Origin: Candidatus Izemoplasma sp.
Lineage (GTDB): Bacteria > Bacillota_I > Bacilli_A > Izemoplasmatales > Izemoplasmataceae
Direction: 5' to 3'
DNA length: 40,373 nt
Assembly (NCBI GenBank): GCA_007132465.1
Contig: SLOP01000002.1
Span: 1-40,373, forward strand
Shown here one piece after another: positions 1 to 8,517 of the stretch; within the stretch, counting starts at the first letter, position 1; each line of letters opens with the position of its first letter. The notes beneath the pieces are model-generated. The model ran no database searches. It saw nothing but the letters and a program-made list of their open reading frames with translations, and was not told the DNA's origin. The position numbers were made by a program, and so were the translations under genes.

Positions 1-132
1 GAACCGGAAGACCCCGAAGATGCCGACGAACTCTACCTCGACGATGAGATTGAATTTGACCACGACACTGCGAAAACGCCGGTCGACGATTGGATTGAAC
101 AACCGGGCGACGACGACGAGTACCTCGATTAA
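1..132 (+). CDS. C-terminal end of an acidic protein, probably RNA polymerase beta' (rpoC), partial
   Basis: The window opens inside a reading frame that runs 43 codons to TAA at 130-132. The visible tail is very acidic, with runs such as DADELYLDDE and PGDDDEYLD, and contains no recognisable domain. In Bacillota the gene before rpsL is rpoC, sometimes with a small L7Ae-like gene between, and RpoC often ends in a variable acidic tail. That position is the main reason for the call. The L7Ae-like proteins are basic and do not end like this. A terminator follows directly, so this gene is transcriptionally separate from the str operon. The tail alone cannot prove identity. Confidence 0.5.
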   Translation, partial: EPEDPEDADELYLDDEIEFDHDTAKTPVDDWIEQPGDDDEYLD

Positions 133-137
133 GCCAT

Positions 138-170
138 AAGGCGTCCCACGGGACGCCTTTCCCATCTTTT
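138..170 (+). terminator. Intrinsic terminator after the first gene
   Basis: A perfect 10-bp stem (AAGGCGTCCC, 138-147, with 150-159) is followed by a pyrimidine tract containing TTTTT. It starts 6 nt after the stop codon and separates the upstream gene from the rpsL promoter. Confidence 0.8.
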
Positions 171-182
171 TCACCATCGTGG

Positions 183-211
183 TTGACACACCAGGCTCTG
201 TGTTATATAAT
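183..211 (+). promoter_or_regulatory. Sigma-70 type promoter of the str operon
   Basis: Perfect TTGACA (183-188) and TATAAT (206-211) are separated by 17 nt. This is one of the two best promoters in the window, as expected for ribosomal protein genes. Transcription should start near 218, leaving a leader of about 105 nt before rpsL. Confidence 0.9.
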
Positions 212-223
212 TACACGTGCGTA

Positions 224-296
224 AAACCCATAAAACGGTTGGGTTCGAATAGTAACCCACTGTTTTAACGAAAAAACCGGCACACATGGATGTGTT
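224..296 (+). promoter_or_regulatory. Foldable leader of the rpsL operon with two competing hairpins
   Basis: TGGGTT at 240-245 can pair with AACCCA upstream (225-230) or with a second identical AACCCA downstream (254-259). The downstream pairing extends into a hairpin of about 13 bp (232-266, one bulged T). A further short palindrome ACACAT/ATGTGT lies at 282-295, before the Shine-Dalgarno sequence at 311-316. Mutually exclusive pairing suggests a switch or a protein binding site, but no T-tract follows, so a transcription terminator is not evident. The function is inferred only. Confidence 0.4.
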
Positions 297-323
297 GTAC
301 TATGAACGAAAGGAGGAACCCCC

Positions 324-743
324 ATGCCAACCATTAACCAATTGGTCAGAAAAGGGAGACACTCGAAAACGAAAAAAACCAAATCACCGCATTTGGGCAC
401 CGGATTTAACACGCTGAAAAAACAATACACCGACCTCCCGAGCCCGCAAAAACGCGGTGTTTGTACTCGCGTTGCGACGATGACGCCAAAGAAACCGAAC
501 TCGGCGTTGCGTAAATACGCCCGTGTGCGTCTTACCAACAACATCGAAGTGACCGCATACATTCCCGGCATCGGACACAAGCTACAAGAACATAGCGTTG
601 TGTTGATTCGCGGAGGCCGTGTTAAAGACTTACCGGGTGTGCGCTACCACATCGTGCGCGGAACCCGCGACACATCGGGCGTTGAAGGCCGTAAACAAGG
701 CCGCTCGAAATACGGCACCAAGAAAGACGAAAACGCACTATAA
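324..743 (+). CDS. rpsL: 30S ribosomal protein S12
   Basis: This is the decoding-centre protein of the small subunit. The 139-residue product has the usual Bacillota length and carries the family signatures [11 protein letters not shown] (54-64) and [13 protein letters not shown] (97-109). Lys56/Lys57 and Lys101, the positions where streptomycin resistance changes arise in other bacteria, are the normal residues. Asp102 is the residue methylthiolated by RimO in many species. The start ATG lies 7 nt after AAAGGAGG. It is the first gene of the rpsL-rpsG-fusA operon, with 43 nt to rpsG. Identification is secure. Confidence 0.98.
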   Translation: MPTINQLVRKGRHSKTKKTKSPHLGTGFNTLKKQYTDLPSPQKRGVCTRVATMTPKKPNSALRKYARVRLTNNIEVTAYIPGIGHKLQEHSVVLIRGGRVKDLPGVRYHIVRGTRDTSGVEGRKQGRSKYGTKKDENAL

Positions 744-786
744 ATAGACTTCCACGCAGTTATTCAATCGAAAGGAGGAGCCAACG

Positions 787-1257
787 ATGCCTCGTAAAGG
801 ACATATCGCCAAACGGGATGTGTTGCCGGACCCGCTATACAACTCAAAACTGGTAACCAAACTCATCAACAACATCATGAACGACGGAAAGAAAGGCACG
901 GCGCAACGCATTTTGTACAACGCGTTCGGCCGTGTGGAAAAAATGACCAACAAACCACCGCTTGAAATTTTCGAAGAAGCACTCAAAAACGTGATGCCTA
1001 CCTTCGAAGTACGCGCGCGCCGCATCGGCGGGCAAAACTATCAAGTGCCGGTGGAGGTTCGTGAAGAACGTCGCTACACGCTCGGTCTTAGATGGATGGT
1101 GCTTTACTCGCGCCTTCGCAGCGAGAAAACCATGGAAGAGCGTTTAGCCAAAGAAATTGTCGACGCCGCAAACGGCGTTGGAAATTCCGTGAAAAAACGC
1201 GAAGAAATGCATAGAATGGCCGATGCCAACAAAGCATTCGCCCACTATCGCTGGTAG
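787..1257 (+). CDS. rpsG: 30S ribosomal protein S7
   Basis: This primary 16S rRNA-binding protein nucleates assembly of the small-subunit head. The product is 156 residues, the standard length, starting [16 protein letters not shown] and ending in the HYRW tail found in bacterial S7. AAGGAGGAG lies just upstream of the ATG. It is second in the str operon, and fusA follows after 15 nt. In E. coli S7 represses this operon by binding the rpsL-rpsG gap. The 43-nt gap here is short and I see no convincing equivalent structure in it. Confidence 0.98.
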   Translation: MPRKGHIAKRDVLPDPLYNSKLVTKLINNIMNDGKKGTAQRILYNAFGRVEKMTNKPPLEIFEEALKNVMPTFEVRARRIGGQNYQVPVEVREERRYTLGLRWMVLYSRLRSEKTMEERLAKEIVDAANGVGNSVKKREEMHRMADANKAFAHYRW

Positions 1258-1272
1258 AAAGGAGAACACATT

Positions 1273-3342
1273 ATGCCACGTGCATTCAGCCTAGAAAAAA
1301 CGCGCAACATCGGCATTATGGCGCACATCGATGCAGGCAAAACGACGACGACAGAACGTGTTCTTTATCATACCGGTAAAATCCACAAAATGGGCGAAAC
1401 CCATGACGGTGCTTCCCAAATGGACTGGATGGAACAAGAACAAGAACGGGGAATTACCATCACATCCGCCGCCACCACGGCGTTTTGGAAAGATCACCGT
1501 GTCAACATCATCGACACGCCCGGCCACGTCGACTTCACCGTCGAAGTATCTCGGTCACTCCGCGTGCTCGACGGCGCCGTCACCGTGCTTGATGCGCAAG
1601 CCGGCGTCGAACCCCAAACAGAAACTGTTTGGCGTCAAGCCACCGAATACCGCGTCCCCCGCATCGTGTTCGTCAACAAGATGGACAAGATTGGTGCGGA
1701 CTTCGCATTCAGCCTTAAATCGATCCGTTCACGCCTCGGCGTGAAAGCCGCCGCCATCCATTGGCCGATTGGCGCAGAATCACAATTTGAAGGAATCGTC
1801 GACATCGTTGAAGGCAAAGCTTATCTGTTTGATGGCGCCGCCGATGAAGTCGCTAAAGAAGTGCCGATTCCTGAGGAGTACCAAACCATCGTTGATGAAA
1901 AACGCGGCGAACTCATTGAAGCCCTCGCTGACTTCAACGAAGACATGATGATGCTTTACCTCGAGGATGAACCCGTGCCCACCGAGATGATTAAAACTAC
2001 GTTGCGTACGGCCACCCTAAGCGTTAAATTTTTCCCCGTTTTGTGCGGGAGCGCCTTTAAAAACAAAGGCGTCAAGTTGATGCTTGACGCGGTCATCGAT
2101 TACCTGCCTGCACCCACCGACGTGCTTGAAGTCAAAGGCACGCTCAATGATGGCAGTGAAGTCCGCGTTTCCAGCGACGACAGCGAAAAATTTTCTGCCC
2201 TTGCCTTTAAAGTCATGACCGATCCCTTCGTTGGGAAACTGACCTTCTTCCGGGTTTACTCCGGAACGATGAAAAAAGGATCATACATCATGAACAACAC
2301 CAAAGGCAGTAAAGAACGCGTTGGTCGCATCTTGCAGATGCATGCCAACCACCGCGAGGAAATCGACACCGTCTACGCCGGCGACATCGCCGCCGCGGTC
2401 GGCCTAAAAAACACCTCAACCGGTGACACCCTCGCCCAAGAAGGCTACCCGATCATCTTAGAGAAAATGAACTTCCCTGAGCCAGTCATCAGCGTCGCCA
2501 TCGAGCCTAAGTCGAAAGCCGATCAAGATAAGATGGGCGTCGCGCTTCAAAAACTAGCAGAAGAAGACCCGACTTTTCGAACCTACACCGACGATGAAAC
2601 CGGACAAACCATCATTGCCGGCATGGGAGAGCTTCACCTCGACATCATCGTCGATCGGATGAAGCGAGAATTCAAGGTCGTCGGCAACGTCGGCGCGCCA
2701 CAAGTCAGCTACCGAGAAACCTTCACCACCCCTGCTGACGTAGAAGGCAAGTTTATTCGCCAATCCGGCGGACGCGGCCAATACGGTCACGTCAACATTC
2801 GCTTCGAACCCAACCCCGGAAAAGGCTTCGAGTTCATCGACAAAGTCGTCGGTGGGGTCGTCCCAAGAGAATACATTCCAGTGGTTGCCAAAGGACTTGA
2901 AGAAGCATTGCAGCACGGCGTCATCGCCGGGTATCCAATCATCGACATCAAAGCAACGCTCTACGACGGGTCATATCACGATGTCGACTCCTCGGAAGTG
3001 GCCTTCAGAATTGCCGCATCCATGGCGCTTAAACAGGCTAAAGATGTCTGTAAAGCGATTTTGTTGGAACCCATCATGAACGTGGATGCCATCGCCCCCG
3101 ATGACTACCTCGGCAACGTCATTGGCGACCTCACCAGCCGCCGTGGCAAAATCGAGTCGCAAGAACAACGCGGCAACGCCCATCAAGTTTCGGCCAAAGT
3201 GCCCTTGTCGGAAATGTTTGGATACGCCACAAGCTTGCGTTCGAACACGCAAGGACGTGGGAACTACACGATGCAGTTTTCACACTACGAAGCGTGCCCG
3301 AAATCGATTGCCGAAGAAATCATCAAGAAACGCAACGGGTAA
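1273..3342 (+). CDS. fusA: Elongation factor G
   Basis: This translational GTPase drives tRNA-mRNA translocation. The 689-residue length is normal for EF-G. GTPase motifs are all present: AHIDAGKT (17-24), RGITIT (59-64), DTPGH (81-85) and NKMD (135-138). Domains II to V follow, including the domain IV loop region around [19 protein letters not shown] lies close upstream and the gap to rpsG is 15 nt, so the two are cotranscribed. A separate promoter for tuf begins only about 10 nt after the stop codon. No paralogue features (such as TetM or RF3) are seen. Confidence 0.98.
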   Translation: MPRAFSLEKTRNIGIMAHIDAGKTTTTERVLYHTGKIHKMGETHDGASQMDWMEQEQERGITITSAATTAFWKDHRVNIIDTPGHVDFTVEVSRSLRVLDGAVTVLDAQAGVEPQTETVWRQATEYRVPRIVFVNKMDKIGADFAFSLKSIRSRLGVKAAAIHWPIGAESQFEGIVDIVEGKAYLFDGAADEVAKEVPIPEEYQTIVDEKRGELIEALADFNEDMMMLYLEDEPVPTEMIKTTLRTATLSVKFFPVLCGSAFKNKGVKLMLDAVIDYLPAPTDVLEVKGTLNDGSEVRVSSDDSEKFSALAFKVMTDPFVGKLTFFRVYSGTMKKGSYIMNNTKGSKERVGRILQMHANHREEIDTVYAGDIAAAVGLKNTSTGDTLAQEGYPIILEKMNFPEPVISVAIEPKSKADQDKMGVALQKLAEEDPTFRTYTDDETGQTIIAGMGELHLDIIVDRMKREFKVVGNVGAPQVSYRETFTTPADVEGKFIRQSGGRGQYGHVNIRFEPNPGKGFEFIDKVVGGVVPREYIPVVAKGLEEALQHGVIAGYPIIDIKATLYDGSYHDVDSSEVAFRIAASMALKQAKDVCKAILLEPIMNVDAIAPDDYLGNVIGDLTSRRGKIESQEQRGNAHQVSAKVPLSEMFGYATSLRSNTQGRGNYTMQFSHYEACPKSIAEEIIKKRNG

Positions 3343-3353
3343 ATACCCAACAC

Positions 3354-3382
3354 TTGCATTAGCCAACAATTTAAGGTAAAAT
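3354..3382 (+). promoter_or_regulatory. Promoter of tuf
   Basis: TTGCAT (3354-3359) and TAAAAT (3377-3382) are spaced 17 nt apart in the short gap between fusA and tuf. This would let EF-Tu be made in excess over EF-G, as is usual. Read-through from the str promoter is also possible because no terminator follows fusA. Confidence 0.7.
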
Positions 3383-3419
3383 AACACTGTTATAAGACGA
3401 AATCAAGGAGGAAAACATA

Positions 3420-4610
3420 ATGGGAAAAGCTAAATTTGAACGTACAAAACCCCACATGAATATTGGAACCATCGGTCACGTTGACCATGGAAAAACCACG
3501 CTAACCGCTGCCATCGCAACCGTGTTGGCTAAACGTGGGATCGGCGACACGGTCGCAAGCGATTACGACTCGATCGACAACGCGCCGGAAGAAAAAGAAA
3601 GAGGCATTACCATCAACACCGCACACATCGAATATTCAACCGAAGCGCGTCACTACGCGCACGTTGACTGCCCGGGACACGCGGACTATGTTAAAAACAT
3701 GATTACCGGAGCTGCTCAAATGGACGGCGCCATCCTCGTTGTCTCAGCTGCCGACGGACCCATGCCACAAACCCGTGAGCACATTTTGCTCAGCCGTCAG
3801 GTTGGCGTGCCTAAACTCGTTGTCTTCATGAACAAAACCGACATGGTTGATGACGAAGAACTGCTCGAACTCGTTGAACTCGAGATTCGCGAACTCCTGA
3901 GTGAGTACGACTTCCCCGGCGACGACATTCCTGTCATCAAAGGGTCGGCTCTGAAAGCCCTAGAGGGCGATGAAGCGTATGAAGAGAACGTCATTGAACT
4001 CATGGCGGCCGTCGACGAGTATTTCGAAAATCCTGAGCGCGACATCGACAAGCCGTTCTTGATGCCTGTTGAAGATGTTTTCACCATCACCGGGCGCGGC
4101 ACCGTCGCCACCGGCCGTGTCGACCGCGGCACCGTCAAAGTCGGCGAAGACGTTGAAATCGTCGGCATCAAACCAACCAAGAAAACCGTCGTCACCGGCG
4201 TTGAAATGTTCCGTAAGTTGCTCGACCGCGCAGAAGCCGGCGACAACATCGGCGCACTCCTCCGCGGCATTACCCGTGACGAAGTGCAACGCGGCCAAGT
4301 GCTCTCTAAACCTGGCAGCGTCACCCCGCACACCAAGTTCCGTGGTGAAGTCTACGTCCTTTCAAAAGAAGAAGGCGGACGCCACACGGCATTCTTCTCG
4401 AACTACCGCCCGCAGTTTTACTTCCGCACCACTGACGTCACCGGCGTCATCGAACTGCCTGAAGGCGTCGAGATGGTCATGCCTGGGGACAACGTTGAAA
4501 TGCACGTTGAACTCATCGCACCGATTGCCCTCGAACAAGGCACCAAATTCTCAATCCGCGAAGGCGGTCGCACTGTCGGTGCCGGCGTCGTCGCAGAAAT
4601 CCTTAAGTAA
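3420..4610 (+). CDS. tuf: Elongation factor Tu
   Basis: This GTPase delivers aminoacyl-tRNA to the ribosome. The product is 396 residues with GHVDHGKT (19-26), RGITIN (61-66), DCPGH (83-87, His87 being the catalytic histidine of the family) and NKTD (138-141). Domains II and III are complete and end in a GRTVGAGVV signature. The Shine-Dalgarno AAGGAGG lies 8 nt before the ATG. It has its own promoter and a strong terminator, so it can be a single-gene transcript. No second tuf copy lies in this window. Confidence 0.98.
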   Translation: MGKAKFERTKPHMNIGTIGHVDHGKTTLTAAIATVLAKRGIGDTVASDYDSIDNAPEEKERGITINTAHIEYSTEARHYAHVDCPGHADYVKNMITGAAQMDGAILVVSAADGPMPQTREHILLSRQVGVPKLVVFMNKTDMVDDEELLELVELEIRELLSEYDFPGDDIPVIKGSALKALEGDEAYEENVIELMAAVDEYFENPERDIDKPFLMPVEDVFTITGRGTVATGRVDRGTVKVGEDVEIVGIKPTKKTVVTGVEMFRKLLDRAEAGDNIGALLRGITRDEVQRGQVLSKPGSVTPHTKFRGEVYVLSKEEGGRHTAFFSNYRPQFYFRTTDVTGVIELPEGVEMVMPGDNVEMHVELIAPIALEQGTKFSIREGGRTVGAGVVAEILK

Positions 4611-4618
4611 CCACCCAA

Positions 4619-4646
4619 AAGAGGCTTGTACAAGCCTCTTTTTTTG
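4619..4646 (+). terminator. Intrinsic terminator after tuf
   Basis: The perfect inverted repeat AAGAGGCTT-GTAC-AAGCCTCTT (4619-4640) runs into a T-tract. It begins 9 nt after the tuf stop. The 135 nt between this terminator and the tatD promoter hold no gene that I can support. Confidence 0.92.
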
Positions 4647-4781
4647 TCGTTCACACCGTGATAACAGGAGCATGCCCACCACATGGCACCGACATCACTG
4701 ACCATGAGGATGCGACAAACCATCCCCAACGCTCACCAATCTTGATGCGACAATAAGCCGATGTGAAATGCACCGTTTCGG

Positions 4782-4811
4782 TTGTGCTAAGGGGGGCGTG
4801 ACGTGTATAAT
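4782..4811 (+). promoter_or_regulatory. Promoter of tatD
   Basis: TTGTGC (4782-4787), an 18-nt spacer and TATAAT (4806-4811). The predicted start near 4818 rules out the long upstream extension of the tatD frame and leaves a leader of only about 10-16 nt. Confidence 0.65.
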
Positions 4812-4833
4812 GGTACGTACAGGAGTGATGCGT

Positions 4834-5598
4834 GTGCTGATTGATACCCATGTTCATCTAAACAACCCTAAGCTCTATGAACGGCTCGATGCCATCGTAA
4901 AAAACGCCACCGACGCGGGTGTTGAAGCGATGATTGTTGTCGGTTATGATCGAAAAACCAATCGACGTGCGCTTGAGATTGCGGACCGTTATCCCTTTGT
5001 GTACGCGTCGGTGGGCATTCACCCGACGGAAGCCAAACACACAAGCGACGCGGACCTCGACCAACTCATTAGCATGCTCGAAAACCCACGTGTCGTCGCC
5101 GTTGGCGAATGCGGACTGGATTACCATTGGGACAAGGACCACAAAGACGCCCAGATTCGTGTGTTCACCCAACAAATCGAACTTGCTAAGGCACGTGACC
5201 TTCCCATCGTCGTGCACATGCGCGAGGCGACCGAAGCCACGTATGACACGTTGAAAAAACACGCGCCCATCAAAGGCGTGATGCATTGTTATAGCGGGTC
5301 AGCCGAGATGGTCGAACGGTTTTTAGACCTCGGCATGCACATCTCGCTTGGTGGACCAATTACATTTTTAAACGCCAAAACACCAAAAGACGTGGCCCGC
5401 GCTGTGCCGCTGGAACGATTGCTCATTGAAACCGACGCGCCCTACCTTTCGCCGCACCCGTTTCGCGGAAAGATGAACGAACCCGCTCGCGTGACGCTCG
5501 TGGCCGAAAGCCTTGCCAAAGAAAAAGGGCTGCCCTTAGCCACCATCGCACAGGCAACCACGAAAAACGCACGAGCCCTCTTTGGGCTCAAGGAGTGA
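4834..5598 (+). CDS. tatD: TatD family metal-dependent DNase
   Basis: This is a TIM-barrel hydrolase of the TatD/YcfH family, whose members are metal-dependent DNases (3'-5' exonuclease activity in E. coli TatD). Metal ligands are visible: the HVHLN motif near the N terminus, Glu in VGECGLDYHWD, His in VVHMRE, His in MHCYSGS and Asp in ETDAPYLSP. The frame is open back to 4768, but the promoter -10 box lies inside that extension. The GTG at 4834 is preferred because AGGAG (4821-4825) is 8 nt away and the product then starts MLIDTHVHLN like relatives. The ATG at 4828 is the alternative. The product is about 254 residues. The next gene starts 5 nt after the stop, so the two are probably cotranscribed. 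Confidence 0.92.
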   Translation: MLIDTHVHLNNPKLYERLDAIVKNATDAGVEAMIVVGYDRKTNRRALEIADRYPFVYASVGIHPTEAKHTSDADLDQLISMLENPRVVAVGECGLDYHWDKDHKDAQIRVFTQQIELAKARDLPIVVHMREATEATYDTLKKHAPIKGVMHCYSGSAEMVERFLDLGMHISLGGPITFLNAKTPKDVARAVPLERLLIETDAPYLSPHPFRGKMNEPARVTLVAESLAKEKGLPLATIAQATTKNARALFGLKE

Positions 5599-5603
5599 TG
5601 ACG

Positions 5604-6851
5604 ATGAAAAAACTGCTGGTGATGCTCGCATTCATGTTGACGCTAACCCTCAGCGCTTGTGAACTCGATCTTGACTGGAATGGTGAATCCAACCGAGATC
5701 CAAACTACGTGACCCACGGAGAACTTGAGAGCCTTGTCTCGTCGCTGGTGACAGCGTCGGTGACCGAAGGGGAAATCATCGCCATCGTCCAACAACACAT
5801 TCCCCACGACCTGACTGAAGCGGAGCTTGTCGATCTGATTCAGAGCATGCTTCCGGAAGACAGACACACCACCACCTATGACCTAGCGACCTTTCAAAGC
5901 GATGTCGTGGACATGCTTGAGTCGCGCCGACAAAGTGTCATTGGTCTTCAAGTGCAAAAAATTGGGTCAAGCAGTGTTGGCTCGGGCGTCATTTACAAAG
6001 TCGATAACAGCGCCTATGAAGACGGACGCCACACGTATTTTGTCGTGACCAATCATCATGTGATTGCAGATGCGCAAGCCATCACCGTCGTCTATGAACG
6101 TTTCGGCATCTTAAACGAAATTCCCAACGACAACGTCGAACTGCTTGGTTCCAACGCAACCACCGACATCGCCGTGCTCACGTTTCAATCAAGCGAAACC
6201 TTCCCGACTGTCGAGTTTGCCGATTCCTATGCTATCCGTCCGGGCGAGTTCGTCTTCGCGATTGGCAATCCCCTCGGTTTCAGCTACTACGGCAGCGTCA
6301 CGATGGGCATCATCTCAGGCACTGCCCGGTTTTTGACGGTGGACGATTTTGACGCCACCGTGATTCAACATGACGCCGCCATCAGCCCCGGAAACAGCGG
6401 CGGCGCCCTCTTTGATATCAACGGTCGTGTCCTCGGCATCAACCACATGAAACTCGACCAGGCACAAGCCGCCAACATCGGCTTCGCCGTTCCTTCAAAC
6501 ACCGTCGAGCGCATCGTCCGTGACCTCGAAGAATACGGTTTCATCATCCGCCCTTTCCTCGGCATCACAGCCTCGCCTTACTTTAGCGACTGTGATTACG
6601 AACACGGCGCCTGCATCTCAAGTGTCGTCGCCGGAGGCTCCGCCGAAGCCGCGGGCATCCAAGCCGGCGACGCTGTCATCGGCTACAAGCATGAAGGCGA
6701 CGAGGAATTTATGGATGTCTTTAACTTCAACGATTTGCGCGAACACATCTTAAACTCCCGCGTCGGGGACGTTGTCATCATCCGCTACGTCCGCAACGGT
6801 GAGTACCACGAGTCAGACCCGACCACCCTTGGGTCACACCCTGACGACTAA
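5604..6851 (+). CDS. HtrA/DegP-type serine protease, predicted lipoprotein, with PDZ domain
   Basis: This is a predicted surface serine protease for protein quality control. Numbered from ATG 5604, residues 1-19 form a lipoprotein signal (MKKLL, hydrophobic core, lipobox LSAC), so Cys19 would be lipid-anchored. Residues about 20-110 form a charged helical linker. The trypsin-like domain has the triad His152 (TNHHV), Asp188 (TTDIAVL) and Ser265 (GNSGG). A C-terminal PDZ domain begins near FLGITASP. Family members are usually anchored by an N-terminal transmembrane helix, so the lipid anchor is a variation. The PDZ carries a pair of cysteines (SDCDYEHGAC) that could form a disulfide outside the cell. 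AAGGAG lies 8 nt before this ATG, while GTG 5595 and ATG 5598 are too close to it. Confidence 0.9.
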   Translation: MKKLLVMLAFMLTLTLSACELDLDWNGESNRDPNYVTHGELESLVSSLVTASVTEGEIIAIVQQHIPHDLTEAELVDLIQSMLPEDRHTTTYDLATFQSDVVDMLESRRQSVIGLQVQKIGSSSVGSGVIYKVDNSAYEDGRHTYFVVTNHHVIADAQAITVVYERFGILNEIPNDNVELLGSNATTDIAVLTFQSSETFPTVEFADSYAIRPGEFVFAIGNPLGFSYYGSVTMGIISGTARFLTVDDFDATVIQHDAAISPGNSGGALFDINGRVLGINHMKLDQAQAANIGFAVPSNTVERIVRDLEEYGFIIRPFLGITASPYFSDCDYEHGACISSVVAGGSAEAAGIQAGDAVIGYKHEGDEEFMDVFNFNDLREHILNSRVGDVVIIRYVRNGEYHESDPTTLGSHPDD

Positions 6852-6871
6852 GTGATGAAGGAGGGCTTATG

Positions 6872-7969
6872 ATGCCCCTAAAAGCCGGCATCGTCGGGTT
6901 GCCAAACGTCGGCAAATCGACCTTGTTTAACGCCGTCACCAGCGCCAACGCCCTGGTGGCTAACTACCCGTTCGCCACCATCGAACCCAACGTCGGCACC
7001 GTCTATGTGCCTGATGAACGCTTGTCACGCGTGGCTGAGCTTATCGACTCAAAGAAGATGGTCCCAACCGCCATTGAAATCATCGACATCGCCGGCCTTG
7101 TGAAAGGCGCAAGCCACGGCGAAGGCCTCGGAAACCGGTTTCTCTCACACATTCGCGACGTCGACGCCATCGTGCACGTCGTGCGCTGTTTTAACGACGC
7201 CAACGTTTCACACGTCACCGGCATGAGTGACCCCGTCGCCGATGTCGACATCGTCGACGCCGAACTTGCCATTGCCGACCTTGACATCGCGTTAAAACGG
7301 ATGCCGAAGATCGAGAAAAAAGCCCGCCTCAAAGTCGACAAAGACGCCGAAAGCGAGTACGCCATCTTAGCTCGCGTCAAAGAAACCTTAGAAGCGGGAA
7401 GACCACTTCGCGAACTCGACGTCACACCGCATGAACGCAGGCTCCTAAAAGGCTTTGGCTTTTTAAGCTATAAGCCGGTGCTGTATGTGGCCAACGTCGA
7501 TGAAAACGACCTTGAAAACGACAACCCGCTTGTCGAGGTTGTGCGCGCACACGCCGACAAGACCGGCGGCGAAACCGTCGTCTTGAGCGCACGCTTAGAG
7601 CACGACCTCGGTGAGCTCGACGACGACGACCGTAGAGAGTTCATCGCTGAACTCGGTGTAGATGAATCAGGCATCGCTTCGTTCATCGCCCGCACGTATG
7701 CTTTGTTGGGGTTGCAGACATTTTTTACGGCCGATGAGAAAGAAGCGCGCGCCTATGCGTTTACCGAGGGCATGACTGCACGCCAATGCGCCGGGATGGT
7801 GCATAGCGATTTCGAAAAAGGGTTTATTCGCGCCGAGACGATCCATGTCGATGATCTTTTCGACCATGCGTCCATGGCCAAGGCGAAAGAAGTCGGCAAA
7901 ATCCGATTGGAAGGCAAGGACTACCGTGTTCAAGACGGTGACGTCATGTGGTTTCGCTTTAATGTTTAG
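6872..7969 (+). CDS. ychF: Ribosome-binding ATPase YchF (Obg family)
   Basis: This P-loop protein of the Obg/TRAFAC class hydrolyses ATP and binds ribosomes in other bacteria. It shows GLPNVGKS (9-16), DIAGLVKGAS as the switch II region, and YVANVDE in place of the GTPase motif NKxD, which is the change that makes YchF prefer ATP. A TGS domain closes the C terminus. The product is 365 residues from ATG 6872. That start is chosen over ATG 6869 because AAGGAGG is better spaced and the N terminus (MPLKAGIVGLPNVGKS) then matches relatives. It follows the protease gene by 20 nt. Confidence 0.96.
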   Translation: MPLKAGIVGLPNVGKSTLFNAVTSANALVANYPFATIEPNVGTVYVPDERLSRVAELIDSKKMVPTAIEIIDIAGLVKGASHGEGLGNRFLSHIRDVDAIVHVVRCFNDANVSHVTGMSDPVADVDIVDAELAIADLDIALKRMPKIEKKARLKVDKDAESEYAILARVKETLEAGRPLRELDVTPHERRLLKGFGFLSYKPVLYVANVDENDLENDNPLVEVVRAHADKTGGETVVLSARLEHDLGELDDDDRREFIAELGVDESGIASFIARTYALLGLQTFFTADEKEARAYAFTEGMTARQCAGMVHSDFEKGFIRAETIHVDDLFDHASMAKAKEVGKIRLEGKDYRVQDGDVMWFRFNV

Positions 7970-7981
7970 GAGGGTCGTGTC

Positions 7982-8446
7982 ATGATTATTGCCTATATTA
8001 GTTTTACCTTATTGATATTTTTTCTTACCTTTTTTGCGGGGGTATTCATTCGTTACTTTAAGACGAAGACCATCACCCCCGGGAAAATGTTGTCGATTAA
8101 AAAAGGCGGCGTCTTCGAGTTTTATCCTGTCGTGTTTGGGCTGGTCGCCGTGCTCATCATCTTGCATGCCTTGTTTGGGATGAATCCTTTTGAAGCCGAT
8201 TCGTTGTATGCGGAAATCATCGGCATCATTCCGCTGACGTTCGTGTTTTTCTTGTTTTCGGTTTTTGTGCTTGTCTTTGTGTTTTATGTGACGACGCGAC
8301 TTGCACTAAAACTGCGAAAGGTCGATAATCCCGCCGCATACTATGATAAACACAGCACCACCATAATCACCATCGCCATCTGGATATCGGTGTTTTTCGC
8401 CGCGATCTTTCTTATCGGTTCACTCTATGTTGCGTTGGTGCTCTAG
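7982..8446 (+). CDS. Unknown four-helix membrane protein
   Basis: I do not recognise this 154-residue protein. It has four strongly hydrophobic segments: about 2-24, 54-70, 78-104 and 126-152. Short basic loops lie between them, such as RYFKTKTITPGK and LKLRKVDNPAAYYDK. The AGGAGGG ribosome binding site overlaps the stop codon of ychF, so it is cotranscribed and probably coupled to it. A terminator follows immediately. The base composition is visibly more T-rich than its neighbours, as expected for a membrane protein. No catalytic motif is visible. Confidence 0.7.
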   Translation: MIIAYISFTLLIFFLTFFAGVFIRYFKTKTITPGKMLSIKKGGVFEFYPVVFGLVAVLIILHALFGMNPFEADSLYAEIIGIIPLTFVFFLFSVFVLVFVFYVTTRLALKLRKVDNPAAYYDKHSTTIITIAIWISVFFAAIFLIGSLYVALVL

Positions 8447-8469
8447 GCGTTCAAAGGGACGCTTTTTTT
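8445..8469 (+). terminator. Intrinsic terminator after the membrane protein gene
   Basis: The stem GCGTTC (8447-8452) pairs with GGACGC (8457-8462) around loop AAAG and is followed by seven T. The stem partly overlaps the stop codon at 8444-8446. Confidence 0.75.
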
Positions 8470-8491
8470 CTGCGTTCTCGGCACGGGTCTA

Positions 8492-8500
8492 TGATATAAT
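8492..8500 (+). promoter_or_regulatory. Extended -10 promoter of cinA
   Basis: TGATATAAT is a full extended -10 element. No good -35 box is present at the right distance. Transcription would start near 8507, only about 11 nt before the ATG at 8518. Confidence 0.6.
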
Positions 8501-8517
8501 GGGTTCGGGTGATACGT

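Noticed and set aside
3797-4336. A 179-codon open frame on the minus strand within tuf, and similar long antisense frames in other genes (for example 38327-38857 and 32805-33374)
   Set aside because: They lie opposite strongly conserved genes, have Ser/Thr-rich low-complexity translations, lack ribosome binding sites and match no family. They are by-products of codon bias in the real gene.
4647-4781. Possible small gene or RNA between the tuf terminator and the tatD promoter
   Set aside because: Short frames on both strands lack ribosome binding sites. A partial repeat (GATGCGACA at two places) is too short, and no stable hairpin is seen.
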